The notes under the pieces were generated by a model, which worked only from the letters and a program-made list of their open reading frames with translations, had not been told where the DNA came from and did not search any database. Shown here piece after piece: positions 34,999 to 46,141 of a DNA stretch of 64,000 nucleotides; position 1 is the stretch's first letter, and the number at the start of each line of letters is the position of its first letter. The DNA is from Rhizoctonia solani (taxonomy: Eukaryota; Basidiomycota; Agaricomycetes; Cantharellales; Ceratobasidiaceae), in assembly GCF_016906535.1 (NCBI RefSeq), contig NC_057379.1, forward strand, positions 868,001 through 932,000, given 5' to 3'. The position numbers and the translations under genes were made by a program.

Positions 34999-36902
34999 AT
35001 GGCATTCTATATATCCCAGCCCAAGGTGCGCCAGGCCGGATTCGAGGTTCCAAACAAGCAGGATGAAGAACGCCAGCCATCACCGAGTGAGTATATAATT
35101 CCCCGGACGGATGGAGTGGTTCCCCCCCGCATATTACCTTTTTTCTTTTCCTCTCGTTTTCACTGACTGACCTGCCATGCTCGCTCTGCCGCCCCGCCGC
35201 CGCTCAGCATACGATCCATCGATGTACTTTTCGCACAACAACTTTGGCTCGCCCTTTGACGCCTTCAACCGAGTCAAGTATGACGGACATGCAAGTGTCG
35301 ACTTTAGCGATACACTGGCCTCGATGGTGGGGCTGACCACTTGTCGAGTCATTGGCTGGTCACTGACGATATGATCCCAGATATCCGAGAGCGATGCGCG
35401 CAATGCGACCAACGGAGGCGCTCACCCGACGTTCCATGGACAGCCGCAGCCCAACCCGTTCGATCCGCACCAGTTCCCGCACGCCTCGTCTGGCCACCCC
35501 ATCCTCTCGCCCACCGGCCCATTCCCCCCTGCCCACCATGCCTTCCCTGCATCCGCACCCGCCACCTCGGTTGCCGCATCCATTCCTTCCTTTTTCGACG
35601 GCTCAGACTACGCCTTCCTCAGGGGCGGCACCGACCGCGCCGACACTCCGAGCCTCGCTTCCCCCACCACTGCCGACTCGCCCTACTCCCAGACCGCCCC
35701 GCCTCTGACTAATATCAACACTGCGCCCTCCAAGCGCGGCTCCGGCTCGGCTGCCTCTCGCTCCCGGTCCCGCGGCCCCGCTGCTGCCTCGACCTCTCGC
35801 TCGCGCGGCGCAGGAGCAAGGAAGCGGGCGAGCATCAGCTCCCCCAGTCCTCCTCCCGTCGCCACCATCCCCAGCCAGAACGCGTGGTACATCCCCACCC
35901 ATGGCTCCCAGCACGACGGAGCTGCCTTTGGCTTTGGCTCCAGCCTCGCCATGTCCGGTGCCGGCGCCAGTCCAAAGAGCATCGGTGCCAAGGTCTCCAT
36001 GGCCGAAGACCTCGCTGCCAAACAGTTCGTATTCGCTTATTATCATATTTTTTTTCATCTTGATCTGATCGATTGCATCAGGGCCCAGATACTCTCCGAA
36101 AAACGCCGTCGTAGGCGCGAGTCCCACAATGCCGTCGAGCGACGCCGACGTGACAACATCAACGAGAAGATATCTGAACTCAGCACACTCATCCCCGAGT
36201 GCTTGTTGTCCGAGAATCCCACGCCCACCAGCAAGGATGACATACTCGGCGCTGTAGATGAAGAAGGCACCCGAGAAGGCCCGAAAGCGAACAAGGGCAT
36301 GATTCTGCGCAAGAGCGTCGATTATATCAAGTCAGTCCCTTATCCCGCTACCTCCGCCCCATCTCTCATGCTGACCATCTCATTCATAGGTATCTCCAAC
36401 AGCTCGTCCGCGCCCAAGCCAACCGGAACCGCGAGCTCGAATCTCAGTTGTCTCACTACCGAGGCACCACCGCTGATGGAGCTCCCGCTTCTGACGAATC
36501 CCCCCTCCCGCTGCTTCGCACAGGCGACTCGTCCACTCCTGTCGATCTCGGCAACCTCTTCTCCATCGAAGACGAAGACTCGATGATGTCCCCCGCATCC
36601 ACCCTCAACCCCGAACTCTCCAACCAGATCATGGCCACCCTCGAGAACCGACTCGAGTCCGCCGCCGGCGAGACCTTGAGTGCGGACGAAGACGAAGAGA
36701 GTCTGCTGGATGAGGATGAGCGTGGAAGGCAGTGCGCTCGTCGAGGCAGATTCGGCAGGGGCGTGAGCCTGAGCGTGGGCAAGAGCGAGCGGGTGGACGA
36801 GGTTGACGAGTCGTAAGTCCACTTTTTTCTCACTCGAATCTCGGAGACTGATCAAGTTTCAATAGGGCATTGAGCGATGGAAGCGGCAAGATGGAGGACT
36901 AG
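34999..36902 (+). CDS. bHLH transcription factor, class B (E-box CACGTG type)
   Basis: Six exons. The start MAFYISQPKVRQAG has a clean GTGAGT donor soon after. The middle is a long disordered region rich in Pro, Ser, His and Arg. The DNA-binding basic region reads RRRESHNAVERRRRDN, with His5, Glu9 and Arg13 in register, the combination that in USF/MAX/Pho4-type factors selects CACGTG. Helix 1 is INEKISELSTLIPECLL; a long loop of about 35 residues follows (ending GPKANKG), then helix 2 MILRKSVDYIKYLQQLVRAQ. A heptad-like extension NRNRELESQL may help dimerise. The C-terminus is acidic (SADEDEESLLDEDERG). It resembles nuclear regulators of metabolism or development in fungi, but the target genes cannot be told. 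Frames join without breaks. The last exon reads ALSDGSGKMED and ends at 36902. Confidence 0.88.
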
Positions 36903-39285
36903 TTCCACCCCCGTATCCTTTCTTTTTTTTTAATCACGATCTCTACTGCTTCCTATTTCTATTTAATCGGTTACCACCTGCGTTGCCGTGTTGTGGATAT
37001 TCCAAGTCGTGTGCACCCAAGACCTCGGTTGTCGTCTTTGTCTCCGTTGTCCTGTTTGTAGTGTCTCGATTTCGGAGAGAGGAGGGGGGTAGTTTATTAG
37101 TCACGAATTCTTGATGCCAGTGTCCTGCGTACGATGTGTCGTTTTGCACGTCTTGTGACGGAGGATAAGTCGGGAGTTGGGAAAAATGTACGAATAGTAT
37201 GTGTGTATGAATTGTATTCGTTTTTGAAACTTTTGTCATTTCTTGTGCGTGGGCGACCTCGAGGCGGGGCGGGGAGTTGGGTTTGTGCGGGCGCAAGAAC
37301 TGGATTGAGCGAGGAAGGAGCCGAACTGGCAGAGGGTGGCAAAAGAACCGAATTGAGTAGGGCGGAATTGTCAGGAGGCAGAATTGGGTGGGTTGAGTGA
37401 AGGTGCAGGCGCCGGGGGTTGGGGAAATTGAGTTGCGCCGCGAGTTTGGTCGGTCGGTCGGTCGATCGGTCGGGTGGACTTTTTACGTTGCGCAAATGGG
37501 CTATGTTGCGAGTACCCAAAGTCTGTTTTCAAGAATGGCGCCAAGGGAGAACACGTGTTGTGACCGAGGTTCAAGTCCAAGGGAGCGAGCAGCTTAGTTC
37601 GCTTCGAGTTCATGCGTGGTTAAAACTGGATCGTGCGGCGCTCTTGTCTGGGGTATGGACCCGAATTAAAATAGTCGACGGACTCGGGGGAGGAAGAAGG
37701 GGTGAGGTGTGGGGCGGAGAAGGCGTCCAGTAAAGTCATGGTCTGCAGCGCACTCGTACACGCCAAGTAGAGGAAGGATGGCGCAAGAGATCGAGAGTGT
37801 GGTGCGGAATGTGGGTCGAGACCGACGAAGCTGGGACATGACTGTTCTCGGTATGCGATAATCTTAATGAAGAGCGAGTAGCGAGGGGAAGCAACGGAAA
37901 GAAGAAAGGGGAGGAGCGAGAGGAAAGGGTTGCGTATTGTGCGTAGACTCTCCCCCTTGCCCGCCCTTTGAATGAATGGACTAGATCTGCCTCCCAGGAC
38001 ATCGATATGTTGGGCCAAGAGCTCAATGTTGATGTGTCCGAATGTATGCGGTCCCGTGGGGGTGTCCCTGTTCGTCTACGTCATATTTGTGTCCGAGTTG
38101 GGGACAACCCATATAAGTCTAGTCGAGTTTGATTTGATTTGCCAAGGGAGAGGGAGAGAGGGACAATCATCCTCCACCCTCCCTCATGTGGGTTTAAATT
38201 CAAAGCGGTGAACACCAGAGCATGGATCCATGGAAAGGGCGAGGAAGGGGGGGACGGAAGAAACACCCACGACGCGGGCTCACCAGTTGTGTATTTAACT
38301 AACTAACCAACTCCTTTACCCCGCACTGTTCACACCAGCCCATACCCTAATCACGCAACTTCCAGTCAGATGACGAGGGGTGGGTGTAAAGGGAGTGTAT
38401 TGATGTAGGGGCGCGTTGATCGAGGGGAGTCAGGTGTGGGTGCCCGTATAACCACATACAACAGAGGATAAATTAGACAGAATGGAGAGAGAAAGAAAGA
38501 GAGGAAAACAAATACAGAGGAAACGATGTACACTATATATACAACATTTGTCAAAAACCATCGAAACTTGCCGCGGACCAGGAGGTCATCTGCCCTCTTA
38601 CCCCGCAGTCATCTGAACACAGTTGAGCTCGACCAAGAGTGTGTCATTGGTCATGTGCCCACCTGTGGCTTTCCATTTCGGGGAATTGGGCACTGGTAAG
38701 GCTAAGCGCTACGTACACTAGTATGGATACGGGACGTTGGCGTTGTAGGTATGTTTGGAATAGGTTATCTACAGAGGGGGGTTCTAATGCTGTCGAACAC
38801 CGCAACTAATGAAAATAATATTCGGTCGAATCGTGGATCCCGGCGCGCGCGTTTTTCTTGGTAAAATATGTGGAGCGTTGTTGCACTTCTTTCAAGCCCC
38901 AACTCGGCCCGTCGGTCAGAGAAGCTCGTCGCGTGAGCGCGAATGATGCACGCAATCGCTAGAACCGTCTCCTCTCCCCCATGTGGCATAACACTCTAAT
39001 GTTTCTCAAGTGACACGTTGACTTTTAAGGCAAAACTACGGTACTTTGGGACCTGTCGCTAACACGACGGAGAGCAGAGGGGCTAGCGTTTAGAATGTGA
39101 CTGGGCCAGTTACTCCGACGAGTCGCCAGGGAGGGGCACATCGAGGGGGCTACTTCGGGGCCAAGCTCAGTAATTTTGGCGCATATACGTCCGGGTACAC
39201 GAGGGAAGTAAGGAGAGAATCGTATTGGTGAGCAAGTCGTAAGCTTCGTTTCGGTGCGGATATCGGGACATCGGGCCTGTGGGAG

Positions 39286-39295
39286 GTCACGTGAC
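39286..39295. promoter_or_regulatory. Palindromic E-box GTCACGTGAC
   Basis: A perfect ten-base palindrome around CACGTG, 209 bases upstream of the BAG protein 2 start codon. Class B bHLH factors bind this core; the bHLH gene 2.4 kb away encodes such a factor, but a link is speculation. Confidence 0.5.
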
Positions 39296-39354
39296 TAATG
39301 ACTGACTAAGAGGGTGAGTAAGCGCGCTTATTCACGCACTTTCCGAATCCGGTG

Positions 39355-39379
39355 GTTCTAGCACATTCCACCGTTTTCT
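39355..39379. promoter_or_regulatory. Step-type heat shock element
   Basis: TTC triplets occur at 39356-39358, 39366-39368 and 39376-39378, each separated by exactly seven bases, which is the published step-type HSE arrangement (nTTCn, five bases, nTTCn, five bases, nTTCn). Two further TTC at 39331 and 39341 keep the same five-base register. A TATA-like TATATAAG follows at about 39431, and the BAG start codon is at 39504. This fits heat-shock-factor control of an Hsp70 cochaperone. Confidence 0.65.
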
Positions 39380-39503
39380 ACCATGATCTCCAGGCCTCTC
39401 CGTCCTACGTGCGTTCCTCCCGCAAGTATGTATATAAGCCCGCCGCATAGGCCCCACACCTCATCACTTCTCACATTGCTCTGTACCTGATCTACTCTAC
39501 ACG

Positions 39504-40931
39504 ATGTTCACGTTTGCACAACCTTCGTATCACCACCACTACATCCCATACGAGGAGCTAGCAATGCAGCAAGAGCTCCAGCGGCGGCGGCAGATGCAAG
39601 CATACATACGCCGACAGCAAGAAGCAGAGGAGATGGAGCGACGTCGGAGAGAGTATGAAGCTGCGGTGCGACGAGCAGAGTACGAGCGGCAAGTTGAGGC
39701 GGAGCTGGAGCGACGACGACAAGCAGAACTGCAAAGGCGGCGACAGGCACAGCAGTGTCGTTCGCGGCAGTCAATGTACGATGGAGGGCTTGAGGGTCTT
39801 CTCGAGGCTCTGTATGGCGGACAGGGTCATAGGCAAGAGGTAGGTAGAGTGGGTGTGAATGTACAAGAAGTGTGTACTGACCCGGAGCTACAGGACCGTC
39901 AGACAAATACTCCACTACGAACACCATCCACACCACCTATGTTTTCGCCTACGCCCAAACCCACTGCGACCGATGCCCCCGCATCATCTACACAATCTCC
40001 TGCTCCAGCCGAGCCCAGGTCTGCGGTCGAAACCGAACCAGAAGTAGACGAGCAGCAAATCGACACCGCACCCTCGCACGCTGCAATCCAGTCTATCCTA
40101 TCTTCGTTCGCCACTCTCCAGTCCGAGTTTACGTTCCCGACCCACATCGACTTTCTACCCGGCCCGTCACCGAAACTTGCATACACAGCCAACAATGCAC
40201 CGGTGCATGGGTACGAGCACGCGCTGACGGGACTGCTGACGAAACTGGATGGAGTGGAGTCGTACGGAGATGCAGAAGTAAGAAGGGCACGGAAGGAAGC
40301 AGTGAATGCGATTGAGAGGGAGCTGGAACGGCTTGACAAGATGAAGACGGACGCATGGAAGAATACCAATGAACCACAAGCCGAAGTATCTGCGATGGAG
40401 GCATGCGAGTCTGAGATAGGCACAGCCGAAGTAGACCCGGTATCGGTACCACTGCCTGAAGACATGGACCTGGAGAACGATTCGACAGAAGCGATGGACT
40501 CGGACGAACGCACCGTGGATGAACATCCTTCGTTGGCGGTCCTGGATCCAGCCCCAGCCTCTAATGTGCAAACCGAACTTGCTTCACCACCGGACGTCGA
40601 GCAGTCTGTTCATGCCGAGTCTGTCGTCAGCCCCACCACTCTTACCACTGTCCCTACATCACATACTATGGGGACCGAGCGTACCATCTCATCAGAACTA
40701 CCTGGTGATGGGACTGGTAGTACCTTGACAACTTATACTCCTCACGTCGAGTCTCTCGCAAGATCGCTCTTATCCCCATCACCTTCGGAGACGAGCGAGT
40801 CTGACGTTGAGCTGGAGGACTATGTCGATGTAGAGACGATGTCCACGTCGGGCGAAGAAACAGACGAAGCAGAAGAGGTCAAGAGAGATGGAGACTTGGA
40901 GCTGATGCGGGATCGGGATTTGGACTTTTGA
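39504..40931 (+). CDS. BAG-domain protein, paralogue 2 (intronless)
   Basis: A single uninterrupted reading frame of 475 residues. It repeats the plan of paralogue 1: aromatic N-terminus (MFTFAQPSYHHHYIPYEELA), long Arg/Glu/Gln helix (ELQRRRQMQAYIRRQQEAEE and on to about residue 95), and the short motif GLLEALYGG. Then come the block AAIQSILSSFATLQSEFTFP, PKLAYTANNAPVHGYEH and the BAG helices ALTGLLTKLDGVESYGDAEV and RRARKEAVNAIERELERLDK. The acidic Ser/Thr-rich tail is longer. The BAG part would bind the Hsp70 nucleotide-binding domain and act as exchange factor. Its promoter has a step-type heat shock element, unlike paralogue 1. The absence of the intron present in paralogue 1 (within the linker) suggests either intron loss or a retro-copied origin for this gene. 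Confidence 0.85.
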   Translation: MFTFAQPSYHHHYIPYEELAMQQELQRRRQMQAYIRRQQEAEEMERRRREYEAAVRRAEYERQVEAELERRRQAELQRRRQAQQCRSRQSMYDGGLEGLLEALYGGQGHRQEVGRVGVNVQEVCTDPELQDRQTNTPLRTPSTPPMFSPTPKPTATDAPASSTQSPAPAEPRSAVETEPEVDEQQIDTAPSHAAIQSILSSFATLQSEFTFPTHIDFLPGPSPKLAYTANNAPVHGYEHALTGLLTKLDGVESYGDAEVRRARKEAVNAIERELERLDKMKTDAWKNTNEPQAEVSAMEACESEIGTAEVDPVSVPLPEDMDLENDSTEAMDSDERTVDEHPSLAVLDPAPASNVQTELASPPDVEQSVHAESVVSPTTLTTVPTSHTMGTERTISSELPGDGTGSTLTTYTPHVESLARSLLSPSPSETSESDVELEDYVDVETMSTSGEETDEAEEVKRDGDLELMRDRDLDF

Positions 40932-41409
40932 GTTTGCTGGTGAATGACTGTACTCTCCGCTCTAATCTGGCTTGTTGATCGTTGTATGCGCTATGTATTA
41001 TTATTGTGTAGTATTTATGATCCTTTTTTACTTAATTACTAGTAATAAATGGGCCATAGGCTACAATAACTTAATGGGACTGACCATTGAGTACTGCATA
41101 AATTCGGAGCCGTAGACTACGCATGGCACCGTGTCGTTGATGCCTCGAGAAGTAGACAATGAGCCACTGCGACTCACCTCGAGTCTTTGATCATACACAT
41201 AGACTATCTTGAGATAATTATTTCAACATGATGAACTCAGCGACGAAATTGACAGCAGCACACTGCTAATAATAATAGTCATTGCTTTGATTATTCATAT
41301 CTGTAGTCTCAAATACACTTGTAGAGCATTGAGCGTGGCCCCACTACTGAACTTGGGGTTACGAAAAACAAGCAGAAAATTAATCCCACTGCTCTTTTGC
41401 TCGTACTTT
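40932..41409. other. Convergent intergenic region, BAG 2 and P450 3' ends
   Basis: AT-rich, no gene visible; the 3' flanks of two converging genes. Confidence 0.55.
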
Positions 41410-43753
41410 CTATCTGATCGAGAGTTGCTCCTTGTCAACGTTGGTACCAAGGATAAACTGACGGTGTTCCTCTGAACGAGGTTCGAATCCGAATTCAAAA
41501 TCATCTAGTTCACTAGGTCATGGAATAAGTACCTGAATTAGTCTTTGAAGTGTAGGCTCAGTCAAGCTACTCACACTACGAGTGCGTTGTGCTTTGGCTT
41601 GATTTGGGGCGTTACTTCCTCGCCGTCGTTATTTTTCTTCTTTGAGAATCTGAACATGGATATCAGCGAGGCAGCGCTGACAAATGCCGCCTCCTCAGCG
41701 AAATAGATGCCCGGGCATTTACTATAGGAGTTTATAAATATTGCCTGTGAGACAAAGTTGGTGGTTCATTCTCGAGCGGAATGCATACCGTCTTCCCCAC
41801 CCAAAAACAGGTGGCCGCGGGACACTAGAATCCAGGTATCTATCTGGGTTGAATTCTTCAGGGTTTTTGTAAAGATGGGGATCACGCGATATAGCCCTAG
41901 CGAATGTAGAAGAGAACCATCATATCAATCACAGCAAGCTGTAGTTCCCGGTTAAATACTCACCAAACATTCCCCATACTGATCGATTAATAAGAATAGA
42001 CAATTGAGCCAGTAGAGTAATTAATTCCATATATATGCAAAGACAAAGTAACGTTCCTTACACAATTGTCTCTTTTTCAATGTGGTATCCTCGATAAATG
42101 TCATCTTTAAAGCATACATGGGGCAATCCTGATGCGTGGGTAAGCACGTCTACTTCTTTGGGGCTTCGAGAAATATTTACCAAGCGGAACAACAGGGTAC
42201 ATCCGTAGAACCTCTTCGACCACATTCCTAATGTATGGTAGCCGTTCTTGGTCTTTAATTGTTGGTAAAGTTACTTGGCCGAGGATAGTGTCGAGCTCCT
42301 TCTGTGCTCGTAATTGTACATCTGGGTGCAAAACCATTGTAGCTATAAAGTTTAGAAGGAAATTCGCACTCTGAAATGAACGTAGTAGAAGTCAATAAAG
42401 TCAATTTTATCCCCTCAGTGAATTGCTTACAGTATCCATCCCGGCTGGTGAGTGATCCGGTATGTTAGACTTCGTTTTGTCCTATGGATACACTTGCAGC
42501 TGATTCTCTCACTAACCTCCAAAAAGAATTATCCCAACCTCCTTCAATCGTTCCTCAGTCTCTGCAGGGCTCAGTCCCGAGAGTAGTGCATCGTCATGAT
42601 TCTGGAGCATAAGACCAAGCAGCGAAATTTGATGAGTTTCTGCAGCCTGAAGGTAGTGGGGGAGATTTATGTTCAAATGCCATTTAGAGGGGAGGGAAGA
42701 AATACTCACAACCTGTTCCTTTACCCATTCATAGAGCCTAGTCTTTGCGTCTTCTTGCATTATTCCCCATTCTTTTCCTATGCGTTTCCATCCTGTTCCA
42801 GGAAACCAGTCTGGTACATGCAGCATCGCCGGGAATACGTTCACCAGAAAGTCTCACAGTAGCGCAGTTAGTTGAACCGTTAGTGTATTTCATTATATAC
42901 TTACTTGTTTGCATCCCCGCATGTAAAGCGTGTTCAAATGCGAGTTTTGTCATCGTGAAGAATGGGTCGTCGGGACCTTGTGGTTCATACCCATAAGCGA
43001 CTTGAAGCATCGACGATCCTGTAGAACTTTGTGGGGTCGTAGGTGATATGTATTAGGAGTCGTTGGCAAATAAGTAGGACCTACAAAAATAATTCGTTTT
43101 TGACAGCGTGAAAGGGCTGGGAATGATTTGTGATATTTAACAAGCGTTTCAAAAGCAACCGAGCCTGTCTTTCTTGCATGGGATTAAACTGAACAACAGC
43201 GCGCTTGTTGAGCCAATTATTCATTATGCGGCGATAACTACGTGTGAGTTCGCCATATTTAGCCAAGGAAACAGTCTTCGCCCAGTTCATTCTGGATAGG
43301 TTAGTCAAGCAAGGGTCAAATCAACAGCAATGGCAGCTTCGGCGTACAATGATGCGTCAGTAACCATTGGTACGGAGGGTCGATCTGAGTAAATTGCTGA
43401 ACGTTTATCCAAGAGGTCGGATGCAGCCTCGGCAGAGTTAAGGATGACGATTTTCTGGCCAAATAATTCAAGATAAACAATGTCGGCTAAAAATTAGTCG
43501 TATATCAGTTTGCATACATGATATCGGGATTGTACCAATTCAGTAGCATACATTTGAGCTTTTCTCCAATTTCCGCAAAAGCAACACATTCTTGGCCTGA
43601 AGGAACTGAAAACCAGTTGCCTACGAACGGAAGTGACGCCGGGGATGGTGGGTGCCGAATTTTAGGCCGACGAGTCAAGCGCCAGCATTGGTAAAGGAAA
43701 ATCGCGGTCAGAGATATAGGGAAGATTGAGGAGCTCAATTGAGTGCTTTTCAT
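41410..43753 (-). CDS. Cytochrome P450 monooxygenase, O-methylsterigmatocystin-oxidoreductase-like
   Basis: A complete microsomal P450 of about ten exons. The N-terminal anchor is SSSIFPISLTAIFLYQCW, followed by the basic, proline-rich hinge RRPKIRHPPSPASLPFVGNW. Key motifs are all present: helix C region KYGELTRSYRRIMNNW; helix I GMDTS; ExxR in VVEEVLRMYPVVPLG; the PERF-like NPDRYLDS; and the haem loop FGWGRRKCPGIYFAEE, where the Cys is the iron ligand. The last exon ends QFILGTNVDKEQLSIR at 41410. Such enzymes oxidise small hydrophobic molecules on the endoplasmic reticulum with electrons from P450 reductase. The family is greatly expanded in basidiomycetes, and the substrate cannot be told. 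No other secondary-metabolism gene adjoins it. Frames join across introns without breaks. Confidence 0.9.
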
Positions 43754-44003
43754 GGTGCTATAGTGCCTATCAACGCTCCAAAGTTCAAGGATAGAGAGGG
43801 GGAATGCGGTTAAAGTCTCTCAGCTGGCCGGAATTTATCTGGTCATATTTTGTTCAATTTTTCTTCTCCACCGATTCTGTCTGGAGTGTTACGGATAGTA
43901 CGTACAGAAATTCCATCCGTGTGATTGCTGAGGTAGTTGATTGAATTCTAATCCAGATGCCGAGTCCGCCTCATACCAGCCACTTGTCACACAGTGAACT
44001 CCC

Positions 44004-44112
44004 AAGGTCCGGATTATCCGAACCCCAAATCCGAAACCTAGGGTTTGGATCTTTGGCAAAATCCGACCCCTGGGTCCGGATTCTGCCAAAAGGGACCGGA
44101 TAATCCGAACCT
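44004..44112. repeat. Nested inverted repeat, possible hairpin
   Basis: Outer arms AAGGTCCGGATTATCCG (from 44004) and CGGATAATCCGAACCTT (to about 44112) are near-perfect reverse complements. Inner arms TTTGGCAAAATCCGACCC and GGGTCCGGATTCTGCCAAA also pair. The left half contains its own small palindrome AAACCTAGGGTTT. The whole element is about 109 bases and built from repeats of TCCGGA/TCCGAA. Confidence 0.85.
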
Positions 44113-44914
44113 TCTGGTTTCACGTGGTCAGCCACTAGCGATTATAGTGAATATATCGCTACCAAAAGGCAACTGCGGGCATGAGAGAGGTTTAATCATC
44201 AGACAAAACAAGTAATGTTAATCGATACAAATGATCAAAATTCTGTCCCAGAGCTCTAATTGCTCAACCAAAAATGATAAGAGACTGTCAGAAAACCCTG
44301 CTCAACCAAATGCGCATACAAGTAATAAATACTGCCTCAACGCGGCAGGAGTAGGTATTTCATCCATTATGGATTTTGTGCTACAATGGACAATCCCCAC
44401 TCACGCAACACGCTGCATCTGTTACTAGTGACACAGTCATAATAAAGTTGGCACTGTTCCTGTTATTCTTCCCATTTGTGATGATAACACACGTTCTAAC
44501 CCGCTCAATTCCACCCTCAATATCAATGGTAAGTGTTGGACTTGTCAGGCGTTATTTATGTCATGCAGATATTATATTATGGCGCTCAAAAGGCATGGTT
44601 GAGTCATAACTTCAAGCAACCAAACCGAACACGTGTTTCGGCTATTTCCATGCCCCCCCCCCCTCCGCCAACCAATCATAGCCTCGGGGCAATCTTTGAG
44701 CCACTTCTATTGGCGAAGAACATATAGTTTTACCTATCGCTTACATCCCGCCAATGGAATGGTGTCTCAATTTGAGCCTGCGGTCACTTTTCTGGGCAGA
44801 AGGTTGCCTATAAGCTTCAATGGCTAAACACTTGATGTGTGGCTGGTATGTGACGGAATCGGCATCCTAATCGAGACGTTGAGAAAGAGATGTGATTTTT
44901 GGAATCCCTAGTAC

Positions 44915-45017
44915 AGGTCTGGACGAGAAACTCTGCAAATCTAGAAAATCCATTAGAGCTTGCGAGCCCGAAATTCTCGAGAAGCATAAACAAGATTACC
45001 ATGAGTGTCTCGCTTAA
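44915..45017 (+). repeat. Dispersed coding-like repeat, copy B
   Basis: Same core as the minus-strand copy at 21.2 kb. After an acceptor-like TACAG the frame reads LDEKLCKSRKSI, then EPEILEKHKQDYHEC, and stops at 45015-45017. It could be the last exon of a decayed gene; no upstream exons are evident. Confidence 0.65.
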
Positions 45018-46141
45018 GCTGAACGGAAATGGGATACTGTATAATCATCGTATATGGCTAAGAATAGGTTTGATCATAGTTTTTGAGACAAAATGTGCCC
45101 CTACTGAAAAGATACTAGTATACTGTATAGTATCATACATTTAGGATATAAGATTCATAATTATAACGTCTAAGTGAGATTTCGAGAACCTATGCGTGAT
45201 TGATTTAGTTTTGAATCCAAATTACTGTGGTAAAAAGCATGGCACTGTTTGTTGGGGTTGACCGAAGCCCCTGTAGTAGTACTCAGATATTGAAAAACGC
45301 CCTGGGCCGGGCCGGGCATGTTTTCTTTGAATTGGATGGATAACATCAGTTTCTCATACTCAGAGTTGCATGGCCCTTGTTTCATTCAGGCGTCACTGCA
45401 GGCCGCAGCTGAGAGGAAGATAAACTTCATCGGTGAATGGCATTCTATGTCTCGAAAGGCCGCAATATTAAACTCATACATGTTGGAGTGCTCGAAAATC
45501 CTTGGGAATCCATGACCCCGAGTTTGGGTCGCATTTTGCTCGTGGGCGAAAAGGTCCTGAGCCAGGGTCGAGATACTGAAGGCAAGTCTCCATGCATGTT
45601 TCTTTCATCTCCCTCAAGTTTATATAAGTCCACTCGCGGCTATGAGGCTTATGAGAGATGTAAACCGAGCTCGAGCTCTTGTGGCCTTGAAATGACTCGA
45701 TAGGTTGGGGAGCATTTCGCTATATGATGTATAGGTAAATGCGTCTTTCACCACCTTGTGGACTCGACCGAATTTTAATGATGAGATAACTACAGAGTTC
45801 TTAAAGTTCTCCAATATAACTCGCCCCTTGCACGACTTCGAATATTCATATCCGCATATGAGTCGTAGCCCAGACATCCGGAGCATGGTGCTATTGGCAC
45901 TCGATATGAGGGACCGCCCGCATACTGCCAGTTCGAGTGGTAGAAGAGACTGGATCGGATTCCAGGTCTTTAGCCCTGTAGTTTGAGCCTGGCGACGACT
46001 CATTGACAACCAGAGGTCTCGATGTTTGAGTCCTTACGTTTAACTTATAAAATTACGCACGAATACGTGCTCTAGTTTCGGATCGAATCTGTATACTGTG
46101 CCATGTTTAGCTGCATAAACTTTTCGTATACCGCTCTTGGA

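Larger units (their letters stand above)
36903..39503. other. Intergenic region, with BAG protein 2 promoter at the right end
   Basis: No supported gene in about 2.6 kb. It contains an ACACGTGT palindrome near 37551, pyrimidine-rich minus-strand tracts, and at the right end the promoter elements of the second BAG gene (GTCACGTGAC, TTC array, TATATAAG). Confidence 0.5.
43754..46141. other. Intergenic region with palindromic element and repeat copy B
   Basis: About 2.4 kb without a recognisable gene. Plus- and minus-strand frames around 45.3-46.0 kb (up to 129 residues) show no family similarity. The notable contents are the nested inverted repeat at 44004-44112 and the repeat copy at about 44915-45017. 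Confidence 0.45.

Noticed and set aside
35603..36127. 174-residue minus-strand open frame, Gly/Ala-rich
   Set aside because: It is antisense to the disordered exon of the bHLH gene; GC-rich coding sequence often opens the opposite strand.
39899..40571. Long minus-strand open frames opposite BAG protein 2
   Set aside because: The plus-strand frame has clear family motifs; the antisense frames are Ser-rich shadows.
41480..41490. GGTTCGAATCC, a perfect tRNA B-box
   Set aside because: It lies in the last coding exon of the P450 (read on the other strand), and no A-box, cloverleaf or acceptor stem can be built around it.
45620..46009. 129-residue minus-strand open frame
   Set aside because: No similarity recognised and overlapping equally plausible plus-strand frame; not enough to call a gene.
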